A stretch of 64,000 nt of DNA from Bradyrhizobium tropiciagri (GTDB taxonomy: Bacteria; Pseudomonadota; Alphaproteobacteria; Rhizobiales; Xanthobacteraceae). The notes beneath the pieces are model-generated. The model did not search any database and was not told where the DNA came from. It saw only the letters and a list, made by a program, of their open reading frames with translations. This document shows, one piece after another, positions 37,469-46,166 of the stretch (within the stretch, counting starts at the first letter, position 1; every line of letters begins with the position of its first letter). The translations under genes were made by a program, and so were the position numbers. The stretch spans positions 62,001 to 126,000 of the forward strand of contig NZ_LFLZ01000019.1 in NCBI RefSeq assembly GCF_001189845.1. Direction: 5' to 3'.

Positions 37469-38786
37469 ATGCTCTCGCGCGAAGACAATGAACGCCTGGT
37501 GAGGGTCGGCAAGGGCACGCCGCTCGGCGATCTGTTTCGCCTGTACTGGATTCCCTTCCTGCCGTCGGCGGACCTTGCCAAGGACGGACAGCCGAAGCGG
37601 ATCAGGCTGCTCGGCGAGGATCTGGTCGCGTTCCGCGACACCGAGGGCCGCGTCGGGTTGGTCGATCAGGCTTGCCCGCATCGCGGTGCGCCGCTGATCT
37701 TCGCACGAAACGAGGATTGCGGGCTGCGCTGCGTCTATCACGGCTGGAAGTTCGACGTCACCGGCACGGTGACGGACATGCCGGCGGAGCCGGTGCGCAG
37801 CCGCCTCAAGGAGCGGGTGCGGATCAAGGCCTATCCCTGCAAGGAACGCAACGGGATGATCTGGACCTATATGGGTCCCGACCAGGCTGAGCTGCGCCGC
37901 TGCCGAACCTCGAATGGAATCTGGTGCCGGCGGAGCAGGTGCACATCTCGGTTCGCGTCCAGGAGTGCAATTGGCTGCAGGCGGTGGAGGGCGAGATCGA
38001 CTCCGCGCACGCACCACTGTTGCACGGGCGGCTGGATGCGCAGGGCACCACGAGCGCCTGGATCCAGAAGCGCGACCTGCGGCCGACCTTCGAATGCATC
38101 AAGCAGGACTTCGGCATGAGCATCGCCGCGCGGCGCAACTATGATGCCAACACGCTGTATTGGCGCGTCAACCAGTTCCTGCTGCCGTTCTATACGCTGG
38201 TGCCGCCACTCTCGCCGTTCCCAGATTTGAGCGGGCACGCCTGGGTGCCGATCGATGACGAGAACACACTCTGCATCATGTTCTCCTATCATCCGTCGGA
38301 GCCGCTGCTGGAGAAGACGCGGCAGGTGTTCGCCGAAGGACACAAGGGCCGCGAGAGCGGGCATGCCAGCCGCCACGCGCTGGTGCAGCATCCGCCGACG
38401 GTGCCGTATGCCGGCTACTGGACCAAATACAATCCGCAGAACGGCTTTCAATTCGACTACGAGGCGCAGCGGACCTCCTGGTTCTCGGGCCTGCCGGGGC
38501 TCTGGGTGCAGGACGGAGCCTGCCAGAGCGGCGTGTCGCCGATCTTCGATCGCACCAAGGAGACGCTCTGCTCGAGCGATACCGGCATCGCGATGACACG
38601 GCGCTTCATCCTGGAGGCGCTCGGCGCCTATCGTGATCACGCGATCAAGCCCAAGGGGGTCTCGGATCCCGACGTGTTCATGGTACGGGCGGTGTCGCTG
38701 CGGCTGCCGCCGGAGGATTCCTGGGTCGATGTCGCGCGCCGTTCATGCGGGCGAAGCTCGGTGCCGATTTCGGGTACGAGCTGTGA
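37469..38786 (+). CDS. Rieske aromatic-ring oxygenase, large subunit (two frame breaks)
   Basis: About 439 aa once joined. Rieske ligands are C69-P-H71 and C88-VY-H91 (CPHRGAP, CVYHGWKF). The mononuclear iron site is EGEIDSAHAPLLH. Start and general layout (REDNERLVRVGKGTPLGDLF) resemble the phthalate 4,5-dioxygenase / vanillate demethylase group. Two single C residues appear to be missing, near 37895 (joins to P-N-L-E-W-N-L-V-P-A-E-Q) and near 38740 (joins to P-F-M-R-A-K-L-G-A-D-F-G-Y-E-L-stop). Both are probably sequence errors. Electrons would come from the adjacent reductase. Confidence 0.87.
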
Positions 38787-39748
38787 ACGCATCCGGCCAT
38801 ATGGCCGACACCCAGCAGGCGCTGGTCAAGCGCATCGGCTACGAGGCCGAGCGGATCAATTCCTACGAGCTGATCGCGCGGACAGGCAATGAGCTGGCCC
38901 CGTTCACGGCCGGCAGCCATGTCGACCTGCATCTACCGAATGACTTGATCCGCAGCTACTCGCTGGTCAACGACCAGCGCGAGCGGCATCGGTATGTCAT
39001 CGCGGTCAACAAGGATGCCGAGAGCCGCGGCGGCTCCAGCTTCGTTCACGACACCGTCAGGGTCGGGGACGTCATGACGATCTCGATGCCGCGCAACAAC
39101 TTCGCGCTTCATGAAGAAGCCGAGAATTCGGTCCTGATCGCCGGCGGGATCGGCATCACGCCGCTGCTGTCAATGATCCGGCGCCTGCAAGCGCTCGAAC
39201 GGCGCTGGGAGCTGTTCTACGCCACAAGGACGCGCGCGGCGGCCGCATTTCTCGACGAGCTCGGCTCGTATCGATCGAGGGTACATCTCGATTTCGACGA
39301 CGAGCGATCAGGACGGGTTTTCGATCTCCCGGCGATCGTCAGGAACGCGCCGGCTCACGCGCATCTCTACTGTTGCGGTCCGGTGCCCATGCTCGCGGCA
39401 TTCGAGGCGGCGACGGCCGGCCGCCCGGCCAATCACGTGCATGTCGAGTATTTCAAGGCGCGGGAAGCTCCGGCGACTGATGGCGGCTTCGAGGTCAAGC
39501 TTGCGCGAAGCAATCGCACCATTGCGGTCGAGGCCGGCAAGACCATCCTCGACGCGTTGCTGGATGCCGGCATCGCTGCGAACTACGCCTGCACCGAAGG
39601 TGTCTGCGGCACCTGCGAGACGCGCGTGCTCGAGGGCATACCCGACCATCGCGACCAGTTTCTGAGCGAGGAAGAGCGGGCGGCGAACAAGAGCGTAATG
39701 ATCTGCTGCTCGGGCGCCAGGTCCCGCACGCTCGTGCTCGATCTCTAA
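38783..39748 (+). CDS. Class-IA oxygenase reductase (flavin/NAD domain plus plant-type 2Fe-2S ferredoxin)
   Basis: 321 aa from GTG 38783, which overlaps the oxygenase stop (GTGA); ATG 38801 is an alternative. Flavin motif RSYSLVND, nicotinamide motif GGIGITPLLSM and CCGP, then a C-terminal ferredoxin with CTEGVCGTCETRV and a final cysteine in MICCSG. The domain order (flavin, NAD, 2Fe-2S) is that of phthalate dioxygenase reductase and VanB. It passes electrons from NADH to the Rieske oxygenase. Confidence 0.92.
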   Translation: MNASGHMADTQQALVKRIGYEAERINSYELIARTGNELAPFTAGSHVDLHLPNDLIRSYSLVNDQRERHRYVIAVNKDAESRGGSSFVHDTVRVGDVMTISMPRNNFALHEEAENSVLIAGGIGITPLLSMIRRLQALERRWELFYATRTRAAAAFLDELGSYRSRVHLDFDDERSGRVFDLPAIVRNAPAHAHLYCCGPVPMLAAFEAATAGRPANHVHVEYFKAREAPATDGGFEVKLARSNRTIAVEAGKTILDALLDAGIAANYACTEGVCGTCETRVLEGIPDHRDQFLSEEERAANKSVMICCSGARSRTLVLDL

Positions 39749-39772
39749 GAACAATATCCACGGGTGGAACCA

Positions 39773-40995
39773 ATGAAGTATCTTTCGCGTGTTATCGGAA
39801 TCTCCTTTCTGGCCCTTTGCGCCAGCTCGCCCGTGTCGGCGGACGCGGCGCGCTCTTTGAAGATCGGCGTGCTCAACGACGCGTCCGGCCCTTATTCGGA
39901 CAATGCCGGCGAAGGTTCGGTGACGGCGGCAAAGATGGCGGCCGAGGACTTCATGCGGCTGCATCCCGATTTCAAGGTCGAGATCGTCTCGGCCGATCAT
40001 CAGAACAAGGCGGATGTCGGCGCCGCGATCGCGCGGCGCTGGATTGACCAGGAGAAGGTCGATGCGGTCGCCGACGTGCCGAACTCGGCCGTCGGGCTCG
40101 CCGTCAACGAGGTCGTGCGCGGCAGCAAGGCTGCGCTGATCGCATCGAGCGCGGCATCGTCCGACCTGACCGGGAAATACTGCTCGCCCAACACGATTCA
40201 ATGGACGTTCGATACCTGGGCCGCCTCGCACACCATCGGTGCCTATCTCGTGCGCCACGGCGGCAAGAAATGGTACTTCATCGCCACCGACAATGCGCTC
40301 GGCAAGTCGATGGTGCGCGACGGCACGGCGGTGATCGGCGCCGGCGGCGGCACCGTCCTCGGCTCGGTCAATGTGCCGATCAACAATGCGGACTATGCCT
40401 CGTTCATCCTGCAGGCCGATAGCTCGGGCGCGACGTGATCGCGTTCGCGACCGCCGGCGGCGACACCGTCAGCCTGATCAAGCAATCCGCCGAGTTCGGG
40501 CTGAAGCAGAGCGGACGCACTTTCGCGGCGCTGCTCACCACCACCAACGACGTCGAATCCAGCGGGCTTGCAGTCGGGGAGGGACTGATCATCACCCAAC
40601 CGTTCTACTGGGATCTCAATGATGCCAGCCGCGCCTGGTCGGCCAAATTCAGCGAGCGGCAGCATGGGCAATCGCCGACTGCCTTCCACGCCGGCGTCTA
40701 TTCCTCGGTGCTGGCCTATCTGAACGCGGCACAGGCCGCGGGAACCAACGACGCGCCGGCGGTGATCCAGAGGCTGAAGGAGACGCCGATCGACGACGGC
40801 TTGTTCGGGCCGGTCGTGGTGCGCGCCGACGGCCGTGCCATTCACAACATGTACATCTTCAAGGTGAAGAGCCCGAATGCGTCGAAGAGCAAGTGGGATC
40901 TGCTCGAGCAGGTCGGCGTGCTGACAGGGCCGGAAGCGTTCCGGCCGCTCGACCAGGGCGGTTGCTCGCTCGTCGAGTCACCGAAGAGCAATTGA
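39773..40995 (+). CDS. LivK-type substrate-binding protein in the oxygenase operon (frame break)
   Basis: About 407 aa once joined. A signal peptide (SRVIGISFLALCASSPVSA) precedes a type-I periplasmic binding fold (KIGVLNDASGPYSDNAGEGS). The break is near 40431: GGCGC-GACGTG becomes GGCGCCGACGTG when one C is restored, giving S-G-A-D-V-I-A-F-A. No permease genes are nearby. Its ligand is probably the aromatic or related substrate of the cluster, using a permease encoded elsewhere. Confidence 0.82.
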
Positions 40996-41042
40996 CGACC
41001 ACGGCCGCGATCCGCGGATCAACACGTCTCAAACCAACGGAT

Positions 41043-42332
41043 ATGCCGATGCTGGACCAGCTCGAAGCCGATTTCCCCGAGCACACGCCGCGCCACGTCG
41101 ATGCGCCCAGGGCGCTCGAGGGGGTCCGGGTAATCGATTTCTCGCATTTCATCGCCGGACCGTTTGCGACCATGATCCTGGCTGACATGGGCGCCGAGGT
41201 GATCAAGATCGAGGCGCCCGGTCGCGGGGACGATTTGCGCCGTTATCCCCCGGTGCATCCCGATCTCAGGCACGGTGCGCCGTTCCTCTGGACCAACCGC
41301 AACAAGCGCAGCGTCGCCCTCGATCTCAAGTCGCCCGAGGGCCTGAAGGTCGCGCGTGAGCTGATCGCGACGGCTGATGTCCTCGTCGAGAACTTTTCGG
41401 CGAGCGTGATGGCGCGGCTCGGTCTAGATTATGAGAGCTGCCGCAAGATCAAACCCGAGATCATCTATTGCTCGGTGTCGGCCTACGGCCGTGACGGCGC
41501 GTTCTCCGATCGGCTCGGCTTCGATCCGATCGCCCAGGTCGAGAGCGGCTTCGTCTCGATGAACGGCTATGCCGACCGGGAGGGGGTGCGGGCTCTGTCG
41601 CCGGTGATGGACATCAGCACCGCGATGATGGCCAGCAATGCGATCCTTGGTGCGTTGTTCGCGCGCGAGCGCGGCGGGCAGGGCCAGGCCATCGAGGTGT
41701 CGCTGTTCGAGAATGCCGTCCTGATGACCGGTTACGCGACCATGCAGTCGCTCTTCAACAATGCGGATCCAAAGCGCAGCGGCAATACCAGTCCGGACAC
41801 CTGTCCGTCGGGCGTGTTCCTGGCGAGCGACTGCTCGTTCTATATCAACTGCGGCAATGACAAGATCTTCCAGCGCCTGATGGCGCAGGTGCTCGAGCGC
41901 GAGGATCTCGCGGCGGCCGAGATCTATGCAACCGGACCCGATCGAATCCGTCGGCGTGAGGAATTGTTCGCGATTCTCGGCGACGCCTTTGCCCGGCAGC
42001 CGTGGTCGCACTGGCAGTCGCGCATGCGCGCGGCCGGCGTGCCCTGCGGCCAGGTGCGCACCGTCAGCGAGGCGATCCGCTCGCCGGAGGCGAGGGAGCG
42101 CGGGATTGTCACAAGGATCCCGCACGAGACGGTGGGCTGGGTGCCGAACGTGAACCTGCCGATCCGCTATTCGCGGACGCCGATCGTCGATCCCGTTGCG
42201 GCGCCCGCCGTTGGGCAGCATACCGAAAACGTGCTGCGCGACTTGCTCAGTTACGACGAGGCGGAGATCGCGCGCCTCGCCAAAGACGGAGCGTTCGGCA
42301 GCCAGCCCTCGCGACAGGATGCCAAGCCGTGA
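41043..42332 (+). CDS. CaiB/BaiF (family III) CoA-transferase, second copy
   Basis: 429 aa. GVRVIDFSHFIAGPFATMIL, ADMGAEVIKIEAPGRGDDLR, NRNKRSVALDLKSPEG and VENFSASVMARLGLDYE are family III signatures, with the expected aspartate in ALDLK. The frame is open upstream into the binding-protein gene; the start at 41043 is taken because the conserved part begins soon after. The stop overlaps a GTG start of the thiolase-like gene. Confidence 0.9.
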   Translation: MPMLDQLEADFPEHTPRHVDAPRALEGVRVIDFSHFIAGPFATMILADMGAEVIKIEAPGRGDDLRRYPPVHPDLRHGAPFLWTNRNKRSVALDLKSPEGLKVARELIATADVLVENFSASVMARLGLDYESCRKIKPEIIYCSVSAYGRDGAFSDRLGFDPIAQVESGFVSMNGYADREGVRALSPVMDISTAMMASNAILGALFARERGGQGQAIEVSLFENAVLMTGYATMQSLFNNADPKRSGNTSPDTCPSGVFLASDCSFYINCGNDKIFQRLMAQVLEREDLAAAEIYATGPDRIRRREELFAILGDAFARQPWSHWQSRMRAAGVPCGQVRTVSEAIRSPEARERGIVTRIPHETVGWVPNVNLPIRYSRTPIVDPVAAPAVGQHTENVLRDLLSYDEAEIARLAKDGAFGSQPSRQDAKP

Positions 42333-43525
42333 CGGCGCGGACGATGGACGAGCGGACGCTGCGGGGCCGTGTCGCCGTCATCGGGATCGGCGAGACGCAA
42401 TATTATTGCCACGGCGCGTCGCCCGACCCGGAATTCAAGCTCGCGCTCAAGGCCATTCTGGCGGCTTGCGAGGATGCAGGCCTCGATCCGCGCGAGATCG
42501 ACGGGTTCTCGTCCTACAGCGACGATCGCAGCGAGGCGTCGCGGCTGGCTGCGGCGCTGGGGACGCATCGATTGCGTTCGGCGACCATGCAGTGGGGCGG
42601 GGGAGGCGGCGGTTGTTGCGCTGCCGTCGCCAATGCGGCGGCCGCGATCGTCGCGGGCCTCGCCGATTGTGTCGTGGTGTTCCGCTCGCTGGCGCAGGGC
42701 CAGTATGGCCGCTTCGGACAGGCGGGTGGCATCCATACGGTGTCGGGCGAGCGGTCCTACCTGATGCCTTATGGTGTGCTGGCGCCGCCGCAGCGCTTTG
42801 CCATGCGGGTGCAGCGCTACATGCACGAGCACGGCGTACGGCAAGAGGCGTTGCGGGCGATTGCGCTGGCCTCCTATCACCATGCCCAGGCCAATCCGCG
42901 CGCGGTGATGCACGGCAAGCCGCTGGATGTCGAGAAGTACGACGCCTCTCGCTGGATCGTGGAACCGTTCCATCTCTACGATTGCTGCATGGAAAATGAC
43001 GGCGCAGCGGCCCTGGTGCTGGTATCGGCGGAGCGCGCCACCGAATTCCGGCGCAAGCCCGCCTATCTGCTCGGTGCCGCCTTCGGATCCGGACATCGCG
43101 CGGCGGCGACAGCGCACAACGCGCCGCTCTACGCCACGGCGAGCTTCGGCACCGTTGCCCCCGATCTCTACCGCATGGCCGGGGTCGGGCCGTCAGATGT
43201 CGGCGTGGTCCAGGCGTACGAGAATTTCACCGGTGGTGTCGTGATGGCGCTGGCGGAGCACGGCTTCTTCAAGCCGGAGGAGGCCAACGACTTCCTGACC
43301 TTCGAGAACCTGATCGCGCCGTCCGGGACCCTGCCGCTCAACACCTGCGGCGGCAATCTCGCCGAATGCTACATGCACGGTTTTGAGCTCGTGCTGGAAG
43401 CAGTTCGCCAGGTGCGCGGCATGTCGACCAGCCAGGCACGGCGCAGCGACGTCGCGTTGGTCATCGGAGGTCCGATGGTCTCCCCCGCGAGCAATCTCAT
43501 TCTGGGGTCGGAGGCCACACTATGA
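42329..43525 (+). CDS. Thiolase-fold protein of the lipid-transfer/aldolase type
   Basis: 398 aa from GTG 42329 (overlaps the upstream stop); ATG 42344 is an alternative. GRVAVIGIGETQY, the glycine-rich segment GGGGGGCCAAVANAAAAIV and the late motif LPLNTCGGNLAECYMHGFEL match the SCP-x/Ltp2-like branch of thiolases. Members of that branch, paired with a DUF35 protein, often do retro-aldol cleavage rather than classical thiolysis. A cysteine pair is present near the usual thiolase nucleophile site, so thiolysis is not excluded. The next gene encodes the DUF35 partner. Confidence 0.82.
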   Translation: MTARTMDERTLRGRVAVIGIGETQYYCHGASPDPEFKLALKAILAACEDAGLDPREIDGFSSYSDDRSEASRLAAALGTHRLRSATMQWGGGGGGCCAAVANAAAAIVAGLADCVVVFRSLAQGQYGRFGQAGGIHTVSGERSYLMPYGVLAPPQRFAMRVQRYMHEHGVRQEALRAIALASYHHAQANPRAVMHGKPLDVEKYDASRWIVEPFHLYDCCMENDGAAALVLVSAERATEFRRKPAYLLGAAFGSGHRAAATAHNAPLYATASFGTVAPDLYRMAGVGPSDVGVVQAYENFTGGVVMALAEHGFFKPEEANDFLTFENLIAPSGTLPLNTCGGNLAECYMHGFELVLEAVRQVRGMSTSQARRSDVALVIGGPMVSPASNLILGSEATL

Positions 43526-43971
43526 GCAACCCGAGCACGCGCTATCTCCCGGCAGGTCTGCCGATTCCGGTTGCAGAGCCGGACGGCCTGTCTGCGCCCT
43601 ACTGGGAGGGATTGCGTCAGGGCAAGCTCCTGGTGCAACGCTGCGGTCGCTGCAACACGTGGCAATTCGGACCCGAATGGCTCTGTCACCGTTGCCACGC
43701 CTTCGACCCGGCCTGGATCGAGGTCGAGCCGCGCGGCCGGATTTTCAGCTGGGAACGCGCGTGGCATCCGTCGCATGCAGCGCTTAGAGGGCATGGACCT
43801 TATATCGCGGTGCTTGTCGAACTGCCGCATGCCGGCGGCGTTCGCATGGTCGGCAATCTGCTCGGCGATCCCGAACAGACGGTTGCCATCGGCGCTGATG
43901 TCGAAGGCGTCTTCGAGCATCACCCGGAGCAGGATCCGCCTTACTCCTTGCTGCAATGGCGCCGGCCGTAG
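43522..43971 (+). CDS. DUF35 zinc-ribbon/OB-fold protein
   Basis: 149 aa. The rubredoxin-like ribbon is C-GR-C ... C-HR-C within residues about 40-57 (LLVQRCGRCNTWQFGPEWL then CHRC), followed by an OB-fold (GRIFSWERAWHPSHAAL). Such proteins form complexes with thiolase-like enzymes and assist acyl-CoA binding. It overlaps the thiolase-like gene by four bases, which fits a two-subunit enzyme. Confidence 0.88.
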   Translation: MSNPSTRYLPAGLPIPVAEPDGLSAPYWEGLRQGKLLVQRCGRCNTWQFGPEWLCHRCHAFDPAWIEVEPRGRIFSWERAWHPSHAALRGHGPYIAVLVELPHAGGVRMVGNLLGDPEQTVAIGADVEGVFEHHPEQDPPYSLLQWRRP

Positions 43972-44245
43972 GTTTCCCCGGAGTTACTATCCATCCCTGC
44001 GCCCGATACGGGCAATCGATCACGCGTCTACCGGAGATGGCTGGTCCAAGGTCCGCTGCACCTGTGATCTGTCGCGGGTGACATCCGGTTTGCCTGCTTT
44101 CGCGTCAGCGTCGCTGACAGGATGAGCTGCGAGGGTCCTTGTCTCGCGGCAGACGACATGCAATCTTCCGCTCCCGGCAATGCTGTTCGAGAGCAACAAG
44201 AACAATAATCCCTCTCGTCCCTCCAATTCTGTCGAGGGCCTGATC

Positions 44246-45400
44246 ATGTCGAATCCTACCCAAGCGACCTCCGCTCCGTGGCGGATAGGAGTCCTGTTTT
44301 CACGAACCGGCTTCATGTCGGTCATCGAGGAAACCCAGTATCAGGGCACGCAGCTTGCGATCGAGGAGGTGAACGAAGCGGGCGGGGTCTGTGGCCGCGA
44401 ACTGGTTCCCGTCGCCTACGACCCCGGCTCGGACTCGGCCGCTTATGGCCACTACGCCAAACGGTTGATGGTCGAGGATCAGGTCAGCACTATATTCGGC
44501 TGCTACACCTCGTCGAGCCGCAAGGCGGTGCTGCCGGTCGTCGAACGGCTGAACGGCCTGCTTTGGTACCCGACGCTCTATGAGGGGTTCGAGGCGTCGC
44601 CGAACGTCATCTACACCGGCGCCTCGCCGAATCAGAACAGCCTCGCGCTGTGCCGCTATCTGATGGATACGTTCGGAACGCGATTCTATTTCGTGGGTTC
44701 GGACTACATCTATCCGCGCGAGTCCAACCGGGTGATGCGGGAGCTGCTGAAGAGCAACGGCGGCTCGGTCGTTGGCGAGCGCTACGTCAATGTCTACGCG
44801 CGCTGGCAGGACTTCGTGCCGATCATCCAGGACATCAAGCGCGTCAGGCCCGACGTGATCTTTTCGACCGTCGTCGGCGAGGGCACGGTGTTTCTCTATC
44901 AGGCCTATGCCAATGTCGGGCTCGATCCGAAGCAGGTCCCGATCGCCAGCCTGACCACGACCGAAGCCGAAATCGCCGCCATGGGCTTCGACGTCGGCGA
45001 AGGGCACGTCACCGCGGCATCCTATTTCCAGGGCGTCGAGGGCAGCGCCAACAACGCGTTCGTGCAGCGCTTCAAGAAGCGGTTCGGCGCCGACATCTCG
45101 ACCAACATGTGCGCCGAGGCGTCCTATTTCCAGCTGCATCTGTTTGCGAAGGCGCTCGAGCAGGTCAATTCGCTCGACACCGAAGTGCTGCGTTCCATGG
45201 TGTTCGGCACCAGCTTTGATGCACCGCAAGGTGCGGTCACGGTCAACCCGATGTCGGGCCATACCGATCTGTGGACCCGGATCGGACGCGCCAACCGCCA
45301 GGGACAGTTCGATGTCGTCCGCCAATCAAAAGAGCCGGTGCATGCGGATCCGTTCCTGATCGGATATGGTCGTGCAACGCAAACAGGAAGCGTCCAATGA
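44246..45400 (+). CDS. amiC: Amide sensor AmiC (cytoplasmic binding-protein homologue)
   Basis: 384 aa. It has the type-I binding-protein fold (IGVLFSRTGFMSVIEETQYQ, YPTLYEGFEASPNVIYTGA) closely related to UrtA, but it has no signal peptide: it starts MSNPTQATSAPWRIGVLF. In Pseudomonas the homologue holds AmiR inactive until an amide binds. GAGGG lies seven bases before the chosen ATG at 44246; a longer reading from 44180 is unlikely. The stop overlaps the amiR ATG, as expected for a stoichiometric pair. Confidence 0.92.
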   Translation: MSNPTQATSAPWRIGVLFSRTGFMSVIEETQYQGTQLAIEEVNEAGGVCGRELVPVAYDPGSDSAAYGHYAKRLMVEDQVSTIFGCYTSSSRKAVLPVVERLNGLLWYPTLYEGFEASPNVIYTGASPNQNSLALCRYLMDTFGTRFYFVGSDYIYPRESNRVMRELLKSNGGSVVGERYVNVYARWQDFVPIIQDIKRVRPDVIFSTVVGEGTVFLYQAYANVGLDPKQVPIASLTTTEAEIAAMGFDVGEGHVTAASYFQGVEGSANNAFVQRFKKRFGADISTNMCAEASYFQLHLFAKALEQVNSLDTEVLRSMVFGTSFDAPQGAVTVNPMSGHTDLWTRIGRANRQGQFDVVRQSKEPVHADPFLIGYGRATQTGSVQ

Positions 45401-46038
45401 ACGAGCAGTCGCGTAAGCCGTCGCTGAGCCGAGACGTCGGCGGACGCAAGACCATGGTTCAGGAACTTGCCGATCTCTCGGCGGTCGTGGTCGCACCGGT
45501 CGACGATCAGGTCGGCATGCTGCTGCGCGAATTGCAGCGCTTTCGGATGCGGGTGCGTCAGGTCTGGCCGATGCCGGAAAGCGTGCCGGCCGATGCCGAC
45601 GTGGTGTATTGCGAATATTCGCCGGACCTCGCGCGGCGCCTGCCGTGGATTCCCGGCGATGCGCGCTCCGCGCTGGTCGTGATCCTGCCGGCAACGGAAG
45701 CCGTGCACGCCGACGCGCTGTGTCATGCGACGCCGAACGCCGTGCTGCCGCGGCCGTTCACCCAGAATGCGGTGCTGTCGAGCCTCGTGCTGGCGCGCAG
45801 CCAGTTTGGTTACGAGCGGCGGCTGCGCAGCAAGATCGAGAAGCTTGACGACAATCTGCGCTCGATGCGCACGGTGGAGCGCGCCAAGGCGATCTTGATG
45901 GCGACGCGGCAGATGCCGGAAACCGAAGCCTATGGCTTCATCAGACGGCAGGCGATGGATCGTCGCGTGTCGGCAAGCGCAGTCGCCGCGGCGATTGTTG
46001 ACTCGTTCGAACTGCTTGGCTACGATCATCAACAGTAA
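45397..46038 (+). CDS. amiR: ANTAR-domain transcription antiterminator AmiR
   Basis: 213 aa. An N-terminal pseudo-receiver (SAVVVAPVDDQVGMLLREL, PADADVVYCEYSPDLAR) lacks the normal phosphorylation pattern. A coiled coil follows (RLRSKIEKLDDNLRSMRTVE), then an ANTAR RNA-binding domain (RAKAILMATRQMPETEAYGF, IRRQA). AmiR binds leader RNA and prevents termination when released by AmiC. Two hexaloop hairpins and a strong terminator lie directly downstream, ahead of urtA-II. Confidence 0.93.
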   Translation: MNEQSRKPSLSRDVGGRKTMVQELADLSAVVVAPVDDQVGMLLRELQRFRMRVRQVWPMPESVPADADVVYCEYSPDLARRLPWIPGDARSALVVILPATEAVHADALCHATPNAVLPRPFTQNAVLSSLVLARSQFGYERRLRSKIEKLDDNLRSMRTVERAKAILMATRQMPETEAYGFIRRQAMDRRVSASAVAAAIVDSFELLGYDHQQ

Positions 46039-46073
46039 GCCCCAATAGCGGGGCCGGCGGCGACAGCGCCGCC
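46039..46073 (+). promoter_or_regulatory. Paired hexaloop hairpins, candidate AmiR (ANTAR) target RNA
   Basis: Hairpin 1: GCCCC (46039-46043), loop AATAGC, GGGGC (46050-46054). Hairpin 2 begins two bases later: GGCGGC (46056-46061), loop GACAGC, GCCGCC (46068-46073). Two small hairpins with six-base loops placed before a terminator are the known ANTAR target layout. The described consensus loop has A at position 1 and G at position 4; these loops match only partly (A1 in the first, G at position 5 in both). Assignment is therefore tentative. Confidence 0.5.
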
Positions 46074-46091
46074 TTCGACACAACCGGCAAC

Positions 46092-46144
46092 AAAGCCCTC
46101 CCAATGCTCGCGTAAGCGCGCATCGGGAGGGCTTTTTGTTTTTT
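46092..46144 (+). terminator. Intrinsic terminator between amiR and urtA-II (probable attenuator)
   Basis: Arms AAAGCCCTCCC (46092-46102) and GGGAGGGCTTT (46125-46135) pair perfectly, with a smaller inner stem and a T-rich tail to 46144. It lies between amiR and urtA-II, all on one strand with no other obvious promoter. It is the natural point for AmiR to allow read-through when an amide is present. The leader then gives a good ribosome site (AAGGGAGCTAAGGG) for urtA-II. Confidence 0.85.
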
Positions 46145-46166
46145 CAGTCCTGAAGGGAGCTAAGGG

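Noticed and set aside
44246..45400. Reading AmiC as a third periplasmic transporter receptor
   Set aside because: It lacks a signal peptide and overlaps an ANTAR antiterminator gene, the normal AmiC-AmiR arrangement.
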